From an uncultured Blautia sp. (lineage in GTDB: Bacteria; Bacillota; Clostridia; Lachnospirales; Lachnospiraceae), in NCBI GenBank assembly GCA_934424575.1, contig CAKRXU010000050.1, forward strand, positions 1 through 15,076: a stretch of DNA of 15,076 bases, in the 5' to 3' direction. Position 1 is the first letter of the stretch. Each line of letters opens with the position of its first letter. Shown in pieces: positions 1 through 6,329 of this stretch. The notes below the pieces were generated by a model. That model was not told the DNA's origin and did no database searches. It saw only the letters and a program-made list of their open reading frames with translations. The translations under genes and the position numbers were made by a program.

Positions 1-78
1 TCTTCAATTACTTGCGTAAATTCGATGGACGCGTCTTATATCCCCGTAGCTAAAGCAAGGGGTTTTACGACGCATTGA
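1..78 (-). mobile_element. IS200/IS605-like transposon end, left copy, running out of the window
   Basis: Positions 6-78 match 15004-15076 in inverted orientation over 73 bases with one mismatch (78 versus 15004). A further six bases (79-84, ATAATA) are also shared, so the identical region reaches 84. The sequence folds as nested hairpins: GCGTC at 31-35 with GACGC at 69-73, and inside that CCCC at 42-45 with GGGG at 59-62 around GCTAAAGC. Subterminal imperfect hairpins and insertion without a target duplication are known features of IS200/IS605 elements. Read outward on the minus strand, the element begins just after TATTAT, which would be the target. No transposase is visible, so a full element, a TnpB-only element or a short derivative are all possible. 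Which end this is (left or right) cannot be decided. Confidence 0.6.
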
Positions 79-189
79 ATAATACAATTTGTTCTCTTTT
101 TTGCCAGTCAGATCCAGCGAAACAATATCTTCTATTTTACATACACCTGTAACTGGCTTACTGACGAAATCTCCAATCTCATATTTCAC
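4..189 (-). pseudogene. CarD-like transcription factor gene, truncated by transposon end
   Basis: A GTG start at 187-189 with a purine-rich ribosome site (GGGAGAGAG) opens a frame whose first 37 residues look like the CarD_TRCF_RID domain. It begins MKYEIGDFVSKPVTGVC, followed by the typical DIVSLDLTGKK and KLYY. That domain binds the RNA polymerase beta subunit in CarD and Mfd. CarD-type proteins are usually about 160 aa. Here homology stops at Tyr37 (position 79), and the remaining 24 residues (starting SMRRKTPCFSYG) are translated from the transposon end before a TGA at 4-6. The DNA-contacting helical part is missing, so the product is probably non-functional unless the rest survives beyond the element. 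The gene lies 30 bp downstream of the 73-aa gene at 220-441, probably in the same transcript. Confidence 0.72.
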
Positions 190-219
190 AAAACTCTCTC
201 CCTACTATCCAAATAATTC

Positions 220-441
220 TTACTCTGTAAAAGTATAACGTACAAAAGATCCCTGATTATCACCTGTTACGATCACAACATCTCCCTCTTCATTACGCAC
301 AGATTCCAGAACAGGAAATCTTCCATTCTCTTTTACATATGCTTCCGGGCTGGCTGCCTCGGCCTCGATCAAAGTTTTTTTGCTGTATTTCTCTCCTCCA
401 CAGGGATTTATTTCTTCGATAAAAATTTCATATTCATGCAT
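220..441 (-). CDS. Conserved small hypothetical protein, 73 aa
   Basis: The ATG at 439-441 follows a strong ribosome site (GAGGAGG, about 450-456). The product begins MHEYEIFIEEINPCGG and is acidic and probably soluble, with no signal peptide or membrane segment. It contains a NGRFPVLE segment and ends VRYTFTE. One cysteine sits in an NPCGGEKY motif. I recognise the general look of a short beta-rich protein seen in Lachnospiraceae but cannot assign a function. It is the first gene of a transcript that continues into the disrupted CarD-like gene, with a 30-bp gap. A consensus promoter lies at 530-558. Good codon structure, a clean ribosome site and its own promoter argue that it is real. Confidence 0.8.
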   Translation of the reverse strand: MHEYEIFIEEINPCGGEKYSKKTLIEAEAASPEAYVKENGRFPVLESVRNEEGDVVIVTGDNQGSFVRYTFTE

Positions 442-467
442 ATAAGATTCCTCCTCTGGATTATTTT

Positions 468-520
468 AAAAAAACAGACAGCATACGTGTCATTTATCTT
501 ACACAAATACGCTGCCTGCT
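468..520 (-). terminator. Rho-independent terminator of the tannase-like gene, also in the leader of the 73-aa gene
   Basis: On the minus strand CAGGCAGCGTA with GTGT (501-518) pairs with ACACGTATGCTGTCTG (475-490), with two G-U pairs and a small bulge. It is followed at once by seven T residues (474-468). It lies about 70 bp past the stop at 592. The promoter at 530-558 would start RNA at about 523, so the same hairpin is also the first structure in the transcript of the next gene. Confidence 0.75.
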
Positions 521-529
521 GTTATTTTT

Positions 530-558
530 ATTATAAAACTATTTTTATTTTATTTCAA
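530..558 (-). promoter_or_regulatory. Sigma-A promoter for the 73-aa/CarD-like transcript
   Basis: Read on the minus strand, TTGAAA (553-558) and TATAAT (530-535) are separated by exactly 17 bases, close to the consensus for housekeeping sigma. Start of transcription is predicted near 523 on an A. The AT-rich spacer and the nearby start codon at 441 fit. It lies between the tannase-like stop (592) and its terminator. Confidence 0.7.
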
Positions 559-591
559 AAGTGATTTTGACCAAAAAATATATGCTGTTTT

Positions 592-2829
592 TCAGTTATT
601 ATTACTATTGAATAATCCTTCCAGAGTTTCTTTCTCTTCCTGCAGTACTTTCAGTACATACCTGTCAAAATGTCTTGCGTCCTGTGTTGTAGAGCCGAAT
701 TCGTAAGTTTCCTGACCGTAATCTATAACATCAAAACCTGGTGTCGCTTTGCTGGCTCCTTTGGTTCTGTAGGAAGCAGCATCTGCCAGAGTAAAATTAA
801 CCTCTCCATCTTCATAAGATGCCCAGCTGCTGATATCTGTTCCTGTTGCTTCCGTGGCAGTTCCATTTTGTATCTGGGTCTGCGCCTCCGCTTTTGTTAC
901 TTCTGCTGCTCCTTCTACATATTTTCCATACATTTCGTCAATATAAAGTGCCAGCGATTCTCCGAAAATCTCAGACGGAACGTGTCCACCATCCCACTGC
1001 CATTCGAGTTCTGCATCTGTTCCACTGTTAAGCCATGCAATCTGCATATTCATAGATGCAAACAGCGACATATCGCCTTCGGACGCACCCATTACTATTC
1101 TGGTCCATGTCGGACTTTCTGTATCTTCGGCTCCAATATAGTTGATTGGATTATATAAATCTACAATATTATTTCCATATTTGTCGCCGTCCTCAATGGA
1201 TTCGATATCGCTTTCATAAGACTCCAGCATTTCTTCATAACTACTGTAATTTGAGGAATCTGTTTTTGAATCTGCTGACTGCGTTGTTCCGGCATCTGGA
1301 GTTCCGACTTCATCTCCCATTCCACTTGTGACCAGTTCATCCTGATCATTGCTGTCCGAAGGTTCTCCACCTGGCATACTTCCGTCCGGTGCTCCCTCTG
1401 GCTTTTCTCCATCTGGAGCATTTCCACCCGGTACTCCGTCCGGCTTTTCCCCATCCAGGCCATTTCCATCTGGCATTCCACCGCCAGGACCCGCATTTTG
1501 TCCGGACTCTCCTTTTGCATATCGTCCTTCCAGAAATGCCTGAGCTTTTTCTTCTGTTGTCATCTGTGCCACACTCTCATCACTGAGTGCATTTCCATCG
1601 CTGTCAAACCATGTCCAGTCATCTGCATAATCCAGATTTTCCAGATACCATTCCAGATTTTTTTCAAATTCTTTCAGATAAAGAGTAAGGTAAGTTCCTC
1701 CGTATCCGTTGGTATCTGCATATTTTTCTTCATCATATTCTATAGTCAAGTCTACTACGTCATCTTTGTCGCCGTCTTCATTTATGTCAATGTCTACTGC
1801 TGATTCACTGACGCTTAGATTCTGCGCATTAATATAATCCACATATTCTTCTGACAGATATTCTGCCATTTTTTTCTGGAAATCTGTGTTAAACTCATAA
1901 TCTGTGTCTAGATAATACTCAAATGCCATCGCCATATCCGCTTCCTGCAAAGAAGTAATCGCACTGTATGCTACACAGCCCCAGACACCATCTGAGATTT
2001 CAGCATCTACGGATTCCAGCGTCTCAGAATAGGTTCCGTCTTCATTTTGGTAGATACCAACAGCCCCTGCTTCTGTCTCGTATGGAAAATAATCCGAATT
2101 GTCGGAAGTTGCTGCTACCATCGCCGCATGAGCTCCCCCGCCAGAGCCTCCTGTAGATACAAAATACTCTGTATTTCCTGGAAGATTTCCAAGAATGATA
2201 TTATATTTTACAAAACGGATTGCATTCTTCTGGTCGACCAGACAGAGAGGGGCATCACCTGTGTAATATTCCTCTCCATCCTCGTCTGTTGCTGTACTTT
2301 GTTTTCCACGGTTTCCACATGCCACATTTATGTACCCATATGCAGCATTATTGGAAGACGCTTTTTGATTTTCCTGTGCACTATATCCTGCTGCTCCTGT
2401 ATTTATAATAACCGGGGCAGTTAATGCAGTATAAGTCTGTCCATTCGCGTTTGTGATTTTTGCAGTATCGTCTATAACAAGCTGACCCTTTATTTCTTCA
2501 GAATATGTTTCTCCTGTCACATCCTCCGTGCCGTCTCCGTCTGTATCAATTCCTTTTACATATGCGCCAGGAACGTTTACCGAAACACCCTGATAATCCG
2601 GCAGCTCCGGATCTGCAACCGCACTTGTCACAGACATTGTCCAGGAATCTGATTTACTGTCATAACTCCATGTGATTTCATCATTGTTGGCAATATTCAA
2701 AGTACTCTCAATCGTACTCTGATCCGTTTTGGTCTCCTGCGCCGCACTTACATTTCCAGCTCCATAAACTGTATTTCCCATGAGCATTGTCACTGCTGAT
2801 ATTACTGCGGTTATCTGTTTTCTTTTCAT
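592..2829 (-). CDS. Secreted tannase-like alpha/beta-hydrolase, 745 aa
   Basis: A signal peptide (1-30, ending NVSAA) shows export; there is no lipobox and no LPXTG anchor, so the product is probably released. Several stretches resemble bacterial tannases (gallate-ester hydrolases): INVACGNRGKQ (167-177), DQKNAIRFVKYN (199-210), and a nucleophile elbow GGSGGG with Ser229. Late in the chain come RIVMGASEGDMS with Asp586 and WQWDGGHVPSE with His616, a plausible Ser-Asp-His triad. Between Ser229 and Asp586 sits a large lid region carrying a Gly/Pro/Asp-rich repeat (about 448-490). Asp-rich loops at 95-104 and 347-360 look like calcium-binding loops. At 745 aa it is longer than typical bacterial tannases (about 470-600 aa). 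Start: ATG at 2827-2829 with AGAGGA about 10 bases upstream. Substrate is inferred only; another ester hydrolase of this fold is possible. Confidence 0.72.
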   Translation of the reverse strand: MKRKQITAVISAVTMLMGNTVYGAGNVSAAQETKTDQSTIESTLNIANNDEITWSYDSKSDSWTMSVTSAVADPELPDYQGVSVNVPGAYVKGIDTDGDGTEDVTGETYSEEIKGQLVIDDTAKITNANGQTYTALTAPVIINTGAAGYSAQENQKASSNNAAYGYINVACGNRGKQSTATDEDGEEYYTGDAPLCLVDQKNAIRFVKYNIILGNLPGNTEYFVSTGGSGGGAHAAMVAATSDNSDYFPYETEAGAVGIYQNEDGTYSETLESVDAEISDGVWGCVAYSAITSLQEADMAMAFEYYLDTDYEFNTDFQKKMAEYLSEEYVDYINAQNLSVSESAVDIDINEDGDKDDVVDLTIEYDEEKYADTNGYGGTYLTLYLKEFEKNLEWYLENLDYADDWTWFDSDGNALSDESVAQMTTEEKAQAFLEGRYAKGESGQNAGPGGGMPDGNGLDGEKPDGVPGGNAPDGEKPEGAPDGSMPGGEPSDSNDQDELVTSGMGDEVGTPDAGTTQSADSKTDSSNYSSYEEMLESYESDIESIEDGDKYGNNIVDLYNPINYIGAEDTESPTWTRIVMGASEGDMSLFASMNMQIAWLNSGTDAELEWQWDGGHVPSEIFGESLALYIDEMYGKYVEGAAEVTKAEAQTQIQNGTATEATGTDISSWASYEDGEVNFTLADAASYRTKGASKATPGFDVIDYGQETYEFGSTTQDARHFDRYVLKVLQEEKETLEGLFNSNNN
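1360..1488 (-). repeat. Imperfect Gly/Pro/Asp-rich codon repeat inside the tannase-like gene
   Basis: Residues 448-490 of the hydrolase consist of short degenerate units such as DGEKPDGVPGG and DGEKPEGAPDG with the variants GGMPDG and GSMPGG. The repeat gives low-complexity DNA on both strands and spurious open frames opposite it. It probably forms a flexible linker or loop in the lid region. Confidence 0.75.
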
Positions 2830-2883
2830 ATATTTAATGTCCTCTCTCGAATATTACGATCATTACTTTTCTTTACGGACACG

Positions 2884-2889
2884 ATTATA
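2884..2889 (-). promoter_or_regulatory. Possible -10 box of the tannase-like gene
   Basis: On the minus strand TATAAT lies about 55 bases upstream of the start codon at 2829, preceded by a T-rich run. No convincing -35 hexamer is visible 16-18 bases upstream, so the promoter may be weak or activator-dependent. The 139-bp gap between 2829 and 2969 otherwise holds only an 8-bp inverted repeat (2943-2950 with 2971-2978). Confidence 0.35.
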
Positions 2890-2968
2890 TAAAAAAAACC
2901 TTAGACATTCCTTAAAAATCAGTTGTTTTCAAGAAAAATCACAAGGTTTTCACATTTCTTAAAACTCA

Positions 2969-3184
2969 TTAAAACCTTAAAATACGCTTCGCTTTCCGTG
3001 GCTTGGCCATCGGATGTTTATCTTCTTTCCGAGGATAGCCAAGAAGCAGCTGCATGACTGCATAATATCCATCTGGGATCTGCCATTTCTGTAAGATTTC
3101 CTGTCCGAATGGATCAGCGAAAACTGGCCATCCCTGCCCAACATAGCAGGAACCTATTCCGATAGAATCTGCCATGAGCATCAT
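2969..3184 (-). pseudogene. Nitroreductase family remnant, 5'-truncated (C-terminal 71 codons)
   Basis: The frame encodes the C-terminal third of a nitroreductase-family FMN enzyme. It opens with MMLMADSIGIGSCYVG, the helix that normally sits in the middle of the fold. FGQEILQKWQIPDGY and LLGYP follow, and the end is the typical KPRKAKRILRF. Family members are about 170-200 aa, so roughly the first 100 residues with the FMN-phosphate-binding start are absent. Upstream the frame stays open but reads unrelated residues through the terminator hairpin of the neighbouring gene, and there is no ribosome site in front of the Met codons. A deletion joining the gene to its neighbour's terminator is the simplest explanation. 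Probably not expressed as a functional enzyme. Confidence 0.75.
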
Positions 3185-3212
3185 AAAAAATATGCAGTAG
3201 AATTTATCTCTA

Positions 3213-3272
3213 CAGAAAAAGAACCGCCAGGAAGAAGTCTCTACAATGTATGTAGGGTATTCCTCCTGGCGG
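3213..3272 (-). terminator. Rho-independent terminator of the CmpB-family gene
   Basis: A 13-bp stem pairs 3260-3272 with 3224-3236 (CCGCCAGGAGGAA against TTCTTCCTGGCGG, one G-U pair), with a second small hairpin CTACA/TGTAG in its loop. It is followed on the minus strand by TTCTTTTTCTG. It lies 20 bp beyond the stop codon at 3293. Confidence 0.88.
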
Positions 3273-3292
3273 CATTCTTTATAAATAAGATT

Positions 3293-4180
3293 TTATTTCA
3301 GCTTCTTCTTCAGTTCCTGGATCAGTTCAAAGTAATCTCTGTGTTTCATCTCCGGGAAAGCTTTGATGATTCGACCCAGGCCAAATACAGTATGGTTTGT
3401 GATGGAACCGGCCAGTTCATCAAACTGTGCCTGAAGCTCTGCTTTTTTCATGCGAAGCATTTCAATAGATTTTTCCTTCTGGGCGGTTGTTGCCTCAAGG
3501 AACTCTGCTTTTGCAAGTGCAGCCTGTACCTTACCTTCGCCGACCTTCTGTACAGTGTCGATCGTGGTCGTTGCCAGAGTATTACTGAGTTTGTCGCTTA
3601 CGATTTTCAGATCTGAGCTGACTTTATCCAGCTTGGTAAGTTTCTTGTTCAGCCCACGGATCACTGCTACCGTCACAACAAAATCTGCAAAATACGCGGC
3701 ATACAAAATTGCCATCACAACCCATTCCCATGTTGCAGGTGTATGTGATGCCTGATTCTCCACATATTTCTGGAAAACTTTTACGACCATAACGATTGCA
3801 AGTCCCCAGATCAGTGAAAATTCCAGACAGATATATCCGTGAAAATTGAACGGCTTATCTGAATAATCCCACCACCTTGCATGAAAGCATACATCCAGCA
3901 GCCAGCCGGCGATCAGCTCCACTGCTGTCGCAAGGATAATTCCAAACAGAAAAATCATTGCATCATTCATCTGATGTCCGCCACTCTGGATTGTGTTTAG
4001 CATGGCAAACACAGAAAGCACTCCGAATCCATATACCGGGCATACCGGTCCGTTCAAAAATCCCCGGTTTATAACCTTTCCAAGTGCTACCGCATGAAAA
4101 ATAACTTCAACAACCCAGCCGCCAAAAGAATAAACCAGAAAATACAGGCATATCTGAAAATATGTCATTCCAAAAATCAT
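3293..4180 (-). CDS. CmpB-family (putative ABC-transporter permease type) membrane protein, 295 aa
   Basis: The N-terminal ~175 residues have several hydrophobic segments (about 5-27, 50-65, 74-95, 115-137, 152-175). The motifs FLNGPVCPVYG (41-51), ARWWDYSDKPFNFHG (101-115) and ICLEFSLIWG (117-126) are hallmarks of the CmpB/DUF1113 family, annotated as putative ABC-transporter permeases without firm biochemical proof. Residues 176-275 are polar and Lys/Glu/Ala-rich and look like a cytoplasmic coiled coil. The start is ATG at 4178-4180 behind AGGAGG. ktrA ends 54 bp upstream with no clear terminator between, so it may be co-transcribed with ktrBA. A strong terminator follows at 3213-3272. Its function is unknown; no ATP-binding partner is encoded nearby. 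Confidence 0.8.
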   Translation of the reverse strand: MIFGMTYFQICLYFLVYSFGGWVVEVIFHAVALGKVINRGFLNGPVCPVYGFGVLSVFAMLNTIQSGGHQMNDAMIFLFGIILATAVELIAGWLLDVCFHARWWDYSDKPFNFHGYICLEFSLIWGLAIVMVVKVFQKYVENQASHTPATWEWVVMAILYAAYFADFVVTVAVIRGLNKKLTKLDKVSSDLKIVSDKLSNTLATTTIDTVQKVGEGKVQAALAKAEFLEATTAQKEKSIEMLRMKKAELQAQFDELAGSITNHTVFGLGRIIKAFPEMKHRDYFELIQELKKKLK

Positions 4181-4234
4181 GACTCTCTCCTCCTAAAAAA
4201 TCACTTCTTTCTTTCATCTGCTCATCCACTGTTA

Positions 4235-4882
4235 TCAAATGTGGAAAAATTTCTGAATTGCTTTATAATCTCCCAGAACCAGCAGCGTACTGTCAGCTTC
4301 AAGAACTGTATCTACAGAAATTGCCACACTGACTTCTCTTTCTTTTTTTACTGCAAGAATATTTATATTATATCTTCTCCGGATATCCAGTTCTCCGACA
4401 GATCTTCCGAGCCATTCATCCGGAACTTCAACTTCAAAGATCGCATGAGATGCGTCTACTTCCATATAGTCAAGAATATGATCATCTGCATAACGGATGG
4501 ATGCCCATTTTGCTACCTGTTTTTCAGGATAAACGACTCTGTCCGCACCATTCCGCAGAAGAAATTTTTCCTGCACATCACGCTCTGCCCGTGAAATCAC
4601 CAGCCTTGCCCCTAATTCCTTTAATAATGATGTTGTCTCCAGTGAGTTCTGGAAGCTGCCTCCAATGGTGACAAAACAGATATCAAAATTTCCTATCCCC
4701 AGTGATTCCAGGAAACTGGCATCTGTACTGTCTCCAATCTGGGCATTGGTAACAAAAGGAAGTATTTTGTTGACCCGCTCCTCATTGATGTCTACTGCCA
4801 TAATTTCATGTCCCATTTCATTCAGCTGCATTGCAATATGTTTTCCAAATCGTCCAAGACCGATAAGTAAAATATTCTTCAT
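4235..4882 (-). CDS. ktrA: KtrA, RCK-domain regulatory subunit of Ktr potassium uptake system
   Basis: The 215-aa cytoplasmic protein starts with a Rossmann RCK_N domain: the nucleotide loop GLGRFG (8-13), the second acidic position Asp31 in AVDINEE, and GDSTD further on. A C-terminal RCK_C (TrkA_C) domain spans about 135-215. KtrA forms a ring that binds ATP/ADP and gates the KtrB channel; in several Firmicutes the C-domain binds cyclic di-AMP. The length matches KtrA (about 220 aa) rather than the double-RCK TrkA (about 450 aa). The ATG at 4880-4882 has AAGGAG about 9 bases upstream, and it begins 12 bp after the ktrB stop, so the two are one operon. Confidence 0.93.
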   Translation of the reverse strand: MKNILLIGLGRFGKHIAMQLNEMGHEIMAVDINEERVNKILPFVTNAQIGDSTDASFLESLGIGNFDICFVTIGGSFQNSLETTSLLKELGARLVISRAERDVQEKFLLRNGADRVVYPEKQVAKWASIRYADDHILDYMEVDASHAIFEVEVPDEWLGRSVGELDIRRRYNINILAVKKEREVSVAISVDTVLEADSTLLVLGDYKAIQKFFHI

Positions 4883-4894
4883 GCTCTCTCTCCT

Positions 4895-6226
4895 TTATCC
4901 AACTGTTATTTTTTCCAATGGCATTTTTGCATTTGTATTTCTTCTGGACACTACCGCATAGATCAGTGTCAGTCCGCCTACACGTCCCAGATACATAAGC
5001 ACGATCAGTATCAGTCGTGACAGGATATGAAGCCCCGGCGTTATTCCCAGAGTAAGTCCTGCGGTTCCTACTGCTGAAGCTGCCTCATACAGACAAAGCT
5101 GCAGAGGAAGCCCTTCATAAACACTGATGGTTATTCCTCCAAAGAAAAACAATACAAAGTACAGAATTGCTATCGTTGCGGCATTTTTTATTACCTGACC
5201 GTCGAATCTTCTTCCAAAAGCACCCGCATCCTCACGACTTCGAAATGTCGCAAATGCGTTCAAAAGCAGGACTGCCGCTGTTGTTGTCTTCATACCACCT
5301 GCTGTAGAACTTGGTGATCCTCCGATCATCATAAGAAGTATCATGATCGCCTGTCCCGCCTCAGTCATCGATGACAGGTCTGCTGTGTTAAAACCAGCTG
5401 TTCTTGTCGTTACAGACTGAAAAAGTGACAACAGCGTCCGTTTCCCAATCGATACCTGTCCAAAATCACAGACGAAAAAGAAGATCGCCGGAACAAAGAT
5501 CAGGATCGCGGTCGTCAGCAGAATGATCTTGCTCTGCATACGATAACGTTTAAATCTGAGTTTATTTGTATAAACATCATCCCATGTAAGGAAACCAATA
5601 CCACCAATGATGATCAGAAGCATGATCACTATATTTAACCAGAAATTTCCGGCATAACCACTCAGTGATACAAAAGTGTTATCTACGGTACCCAGTATAT
5701 CAAATCCCGCATTACAAAAAGCTGATATGGAATGAAAAATCGACATCCATATACCTTTTATTCCAAAATCACGGCAAAATACCGGAAGAAGCAAAACTGC
5801 ACCAATTCCTTCGATCAGAAACGTTCCTCTCAGAATAAACTTTGTCAGGCGGACAATACCACCGACTTTTGGTGCTGAGATGGCATCCTGCATGGTACTT
5901 CGCTGCATCAGTGATATCTTTCGTCCTGACAGCATAAATACTGAAACGGCAACCGTTACAACTCCCAGACCGCCTGTCTGTATAAGCAGCAATATCACTG
6001 CCTGTCCAAAACCTGACCAGTAGCTTCCTGTGTCCTGCACAACAAGACCCGTCACACATACAGCAGAAGTTGAGGTAAAAAGTGCCTGATCAAATGGCGT
6101 TACAACTCCCTCCGCAGATGAGACGGGTAACATAAGCAGGAGTGCTCCCAAAAGGATCACTCCTGCAAAACCTAAAATAATCATCTGAAAGGATGTCAGA
6201 TGTTTTCTTTTATGTTTTTCTGGCAT
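4895..6226 (-). CDS. ktrB: KtrB, membrane subunit of Ktr potassium uptake system
   Basis: This 443-aa protein of the TrkH/KtrB/HKT superfamily has four M1-P-M2 repeats. The selectivity-filter loops are recognisable: TSAVCVTGL (Gly60), SAFCNAGFD (Gly174), TTRTAGFN (Gly278) and SAVGTAGLT (Gly390). A Gly/Ser-rich stretch, GGSPSSTAGGMKTTT (302-316), matches the intramembrane gating loop after the third filter. It mediates Na+- or voltage-driven K+ import under control of KtrA. The start is ATG at 6224-6226 behind GAGGAG. The leader is short and too small for the ydaO/yuaA cyclic di-AMP riboswitch that precedes some ktr genes. A probable promoter is at 6258-6285. Confidence 0.94.
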   Translation of the reverse strand: MPEKHKRKHLTSFQMIILGFAGVILLGALLLMLPVSSAEGVVTPFDQALFTSTSAVCVTGLVVQDTGSYWSGFGQAVILLLIQTGGLGVVTVAVSVFMLSGRKISLMQRSTMQDAISAPKVGGIVRLTKFILRGTFLIEGIGAVLLLPVFCRDFGIKGIWMSIFHSISAFCNAGFDILGTVDNTFVSLSGYAGNFWLNIVIMLLIIIGGIGFLTWDDVYTNKLRFKRYRMQSKIILLTTAILIFVPAIFFFVCDFGQVSIGKRTLLSLFQSVTTRTAGFNTADLSSMTEAGQAIMILLMMIGGSPSSTAGGMKTTTAAVLLLNAFATFRSREDAGAFGRRFDGQVIKNAATIAILYFVLFFFGGITISVYEGLPLQLCLYEAASAVGTAGLTLGITPGLHILSRLILIVLMYLGRVGGLTLIYAVVSRRNTNAKMPLEKITVG

Positions 6227-6257
6227 AACTAATCTCCTCTTTTTTGATTTTAATAGT

Positions 6258-6285
6258 ATTATATACCAGAAAAGAAGTTATACAA
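6258..6285 (-). promoter_or_regulatory. Probable ktrBA promoter
   Basis: On the minus strand TTGTAT (6280-6285) and TATAAT (6258-6263) are 16 bases apart, giving a start near 6251 and a ~25-base leader before ktrB. The -35 hexamer lies inside one arm of the inverted repeat at 6278-6324. Confidence 0.55.
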
Positions 6286-6324
6286 GCTTAATATTGATTA
6301 TCATCTGATATTAAGCCTGTATAA
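6278..6324. promoter_or_regulatory. 17-bp-arm inverted repeat between polyferredoxin gene and ktrB
   Basis: TTATACA-A-GCTTAATAT (6278-6294) is mirrored by ATATTAAGC-C-TGTATAA (6308-6324), 16 of 17 positions pairing around a 13-base centre. In minus-strand RNA it forms a hairpin followed by CTTCTTTTC, so it may end the redox-cassette transcript that stops at 6330. It also overlaps the ktrB -35 box, so an operator role is possible. Confidence 0.6.
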
Positions 6325-6329
6325 AAATT

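Noticed and set aside
1161..1520. 119-aa minus-strand frame and several plus-strand frames within the tannase-like gene
   Set aside because: They arise from the low-complexity Gly/Pro/Asp codons and have neither ribosome sites nor recognisable motifs.
2943..2978. AAGGTTTT/AAAACCTT inverted repeat as terminator of the nitroreductase remnant
   Set aside because: Only 8 AT-rich pairs with a 20-base loop and no clean T run; too weak to call.
6227..6329. Cyclic di-AMP (ydaO/yuaA) riboswitch upstream of ktrB
   Set aside because: Only 103 bp separate the genes and the predicted leader is about 25 bases, far too short; the inverted repeat there has no riboswitch core.
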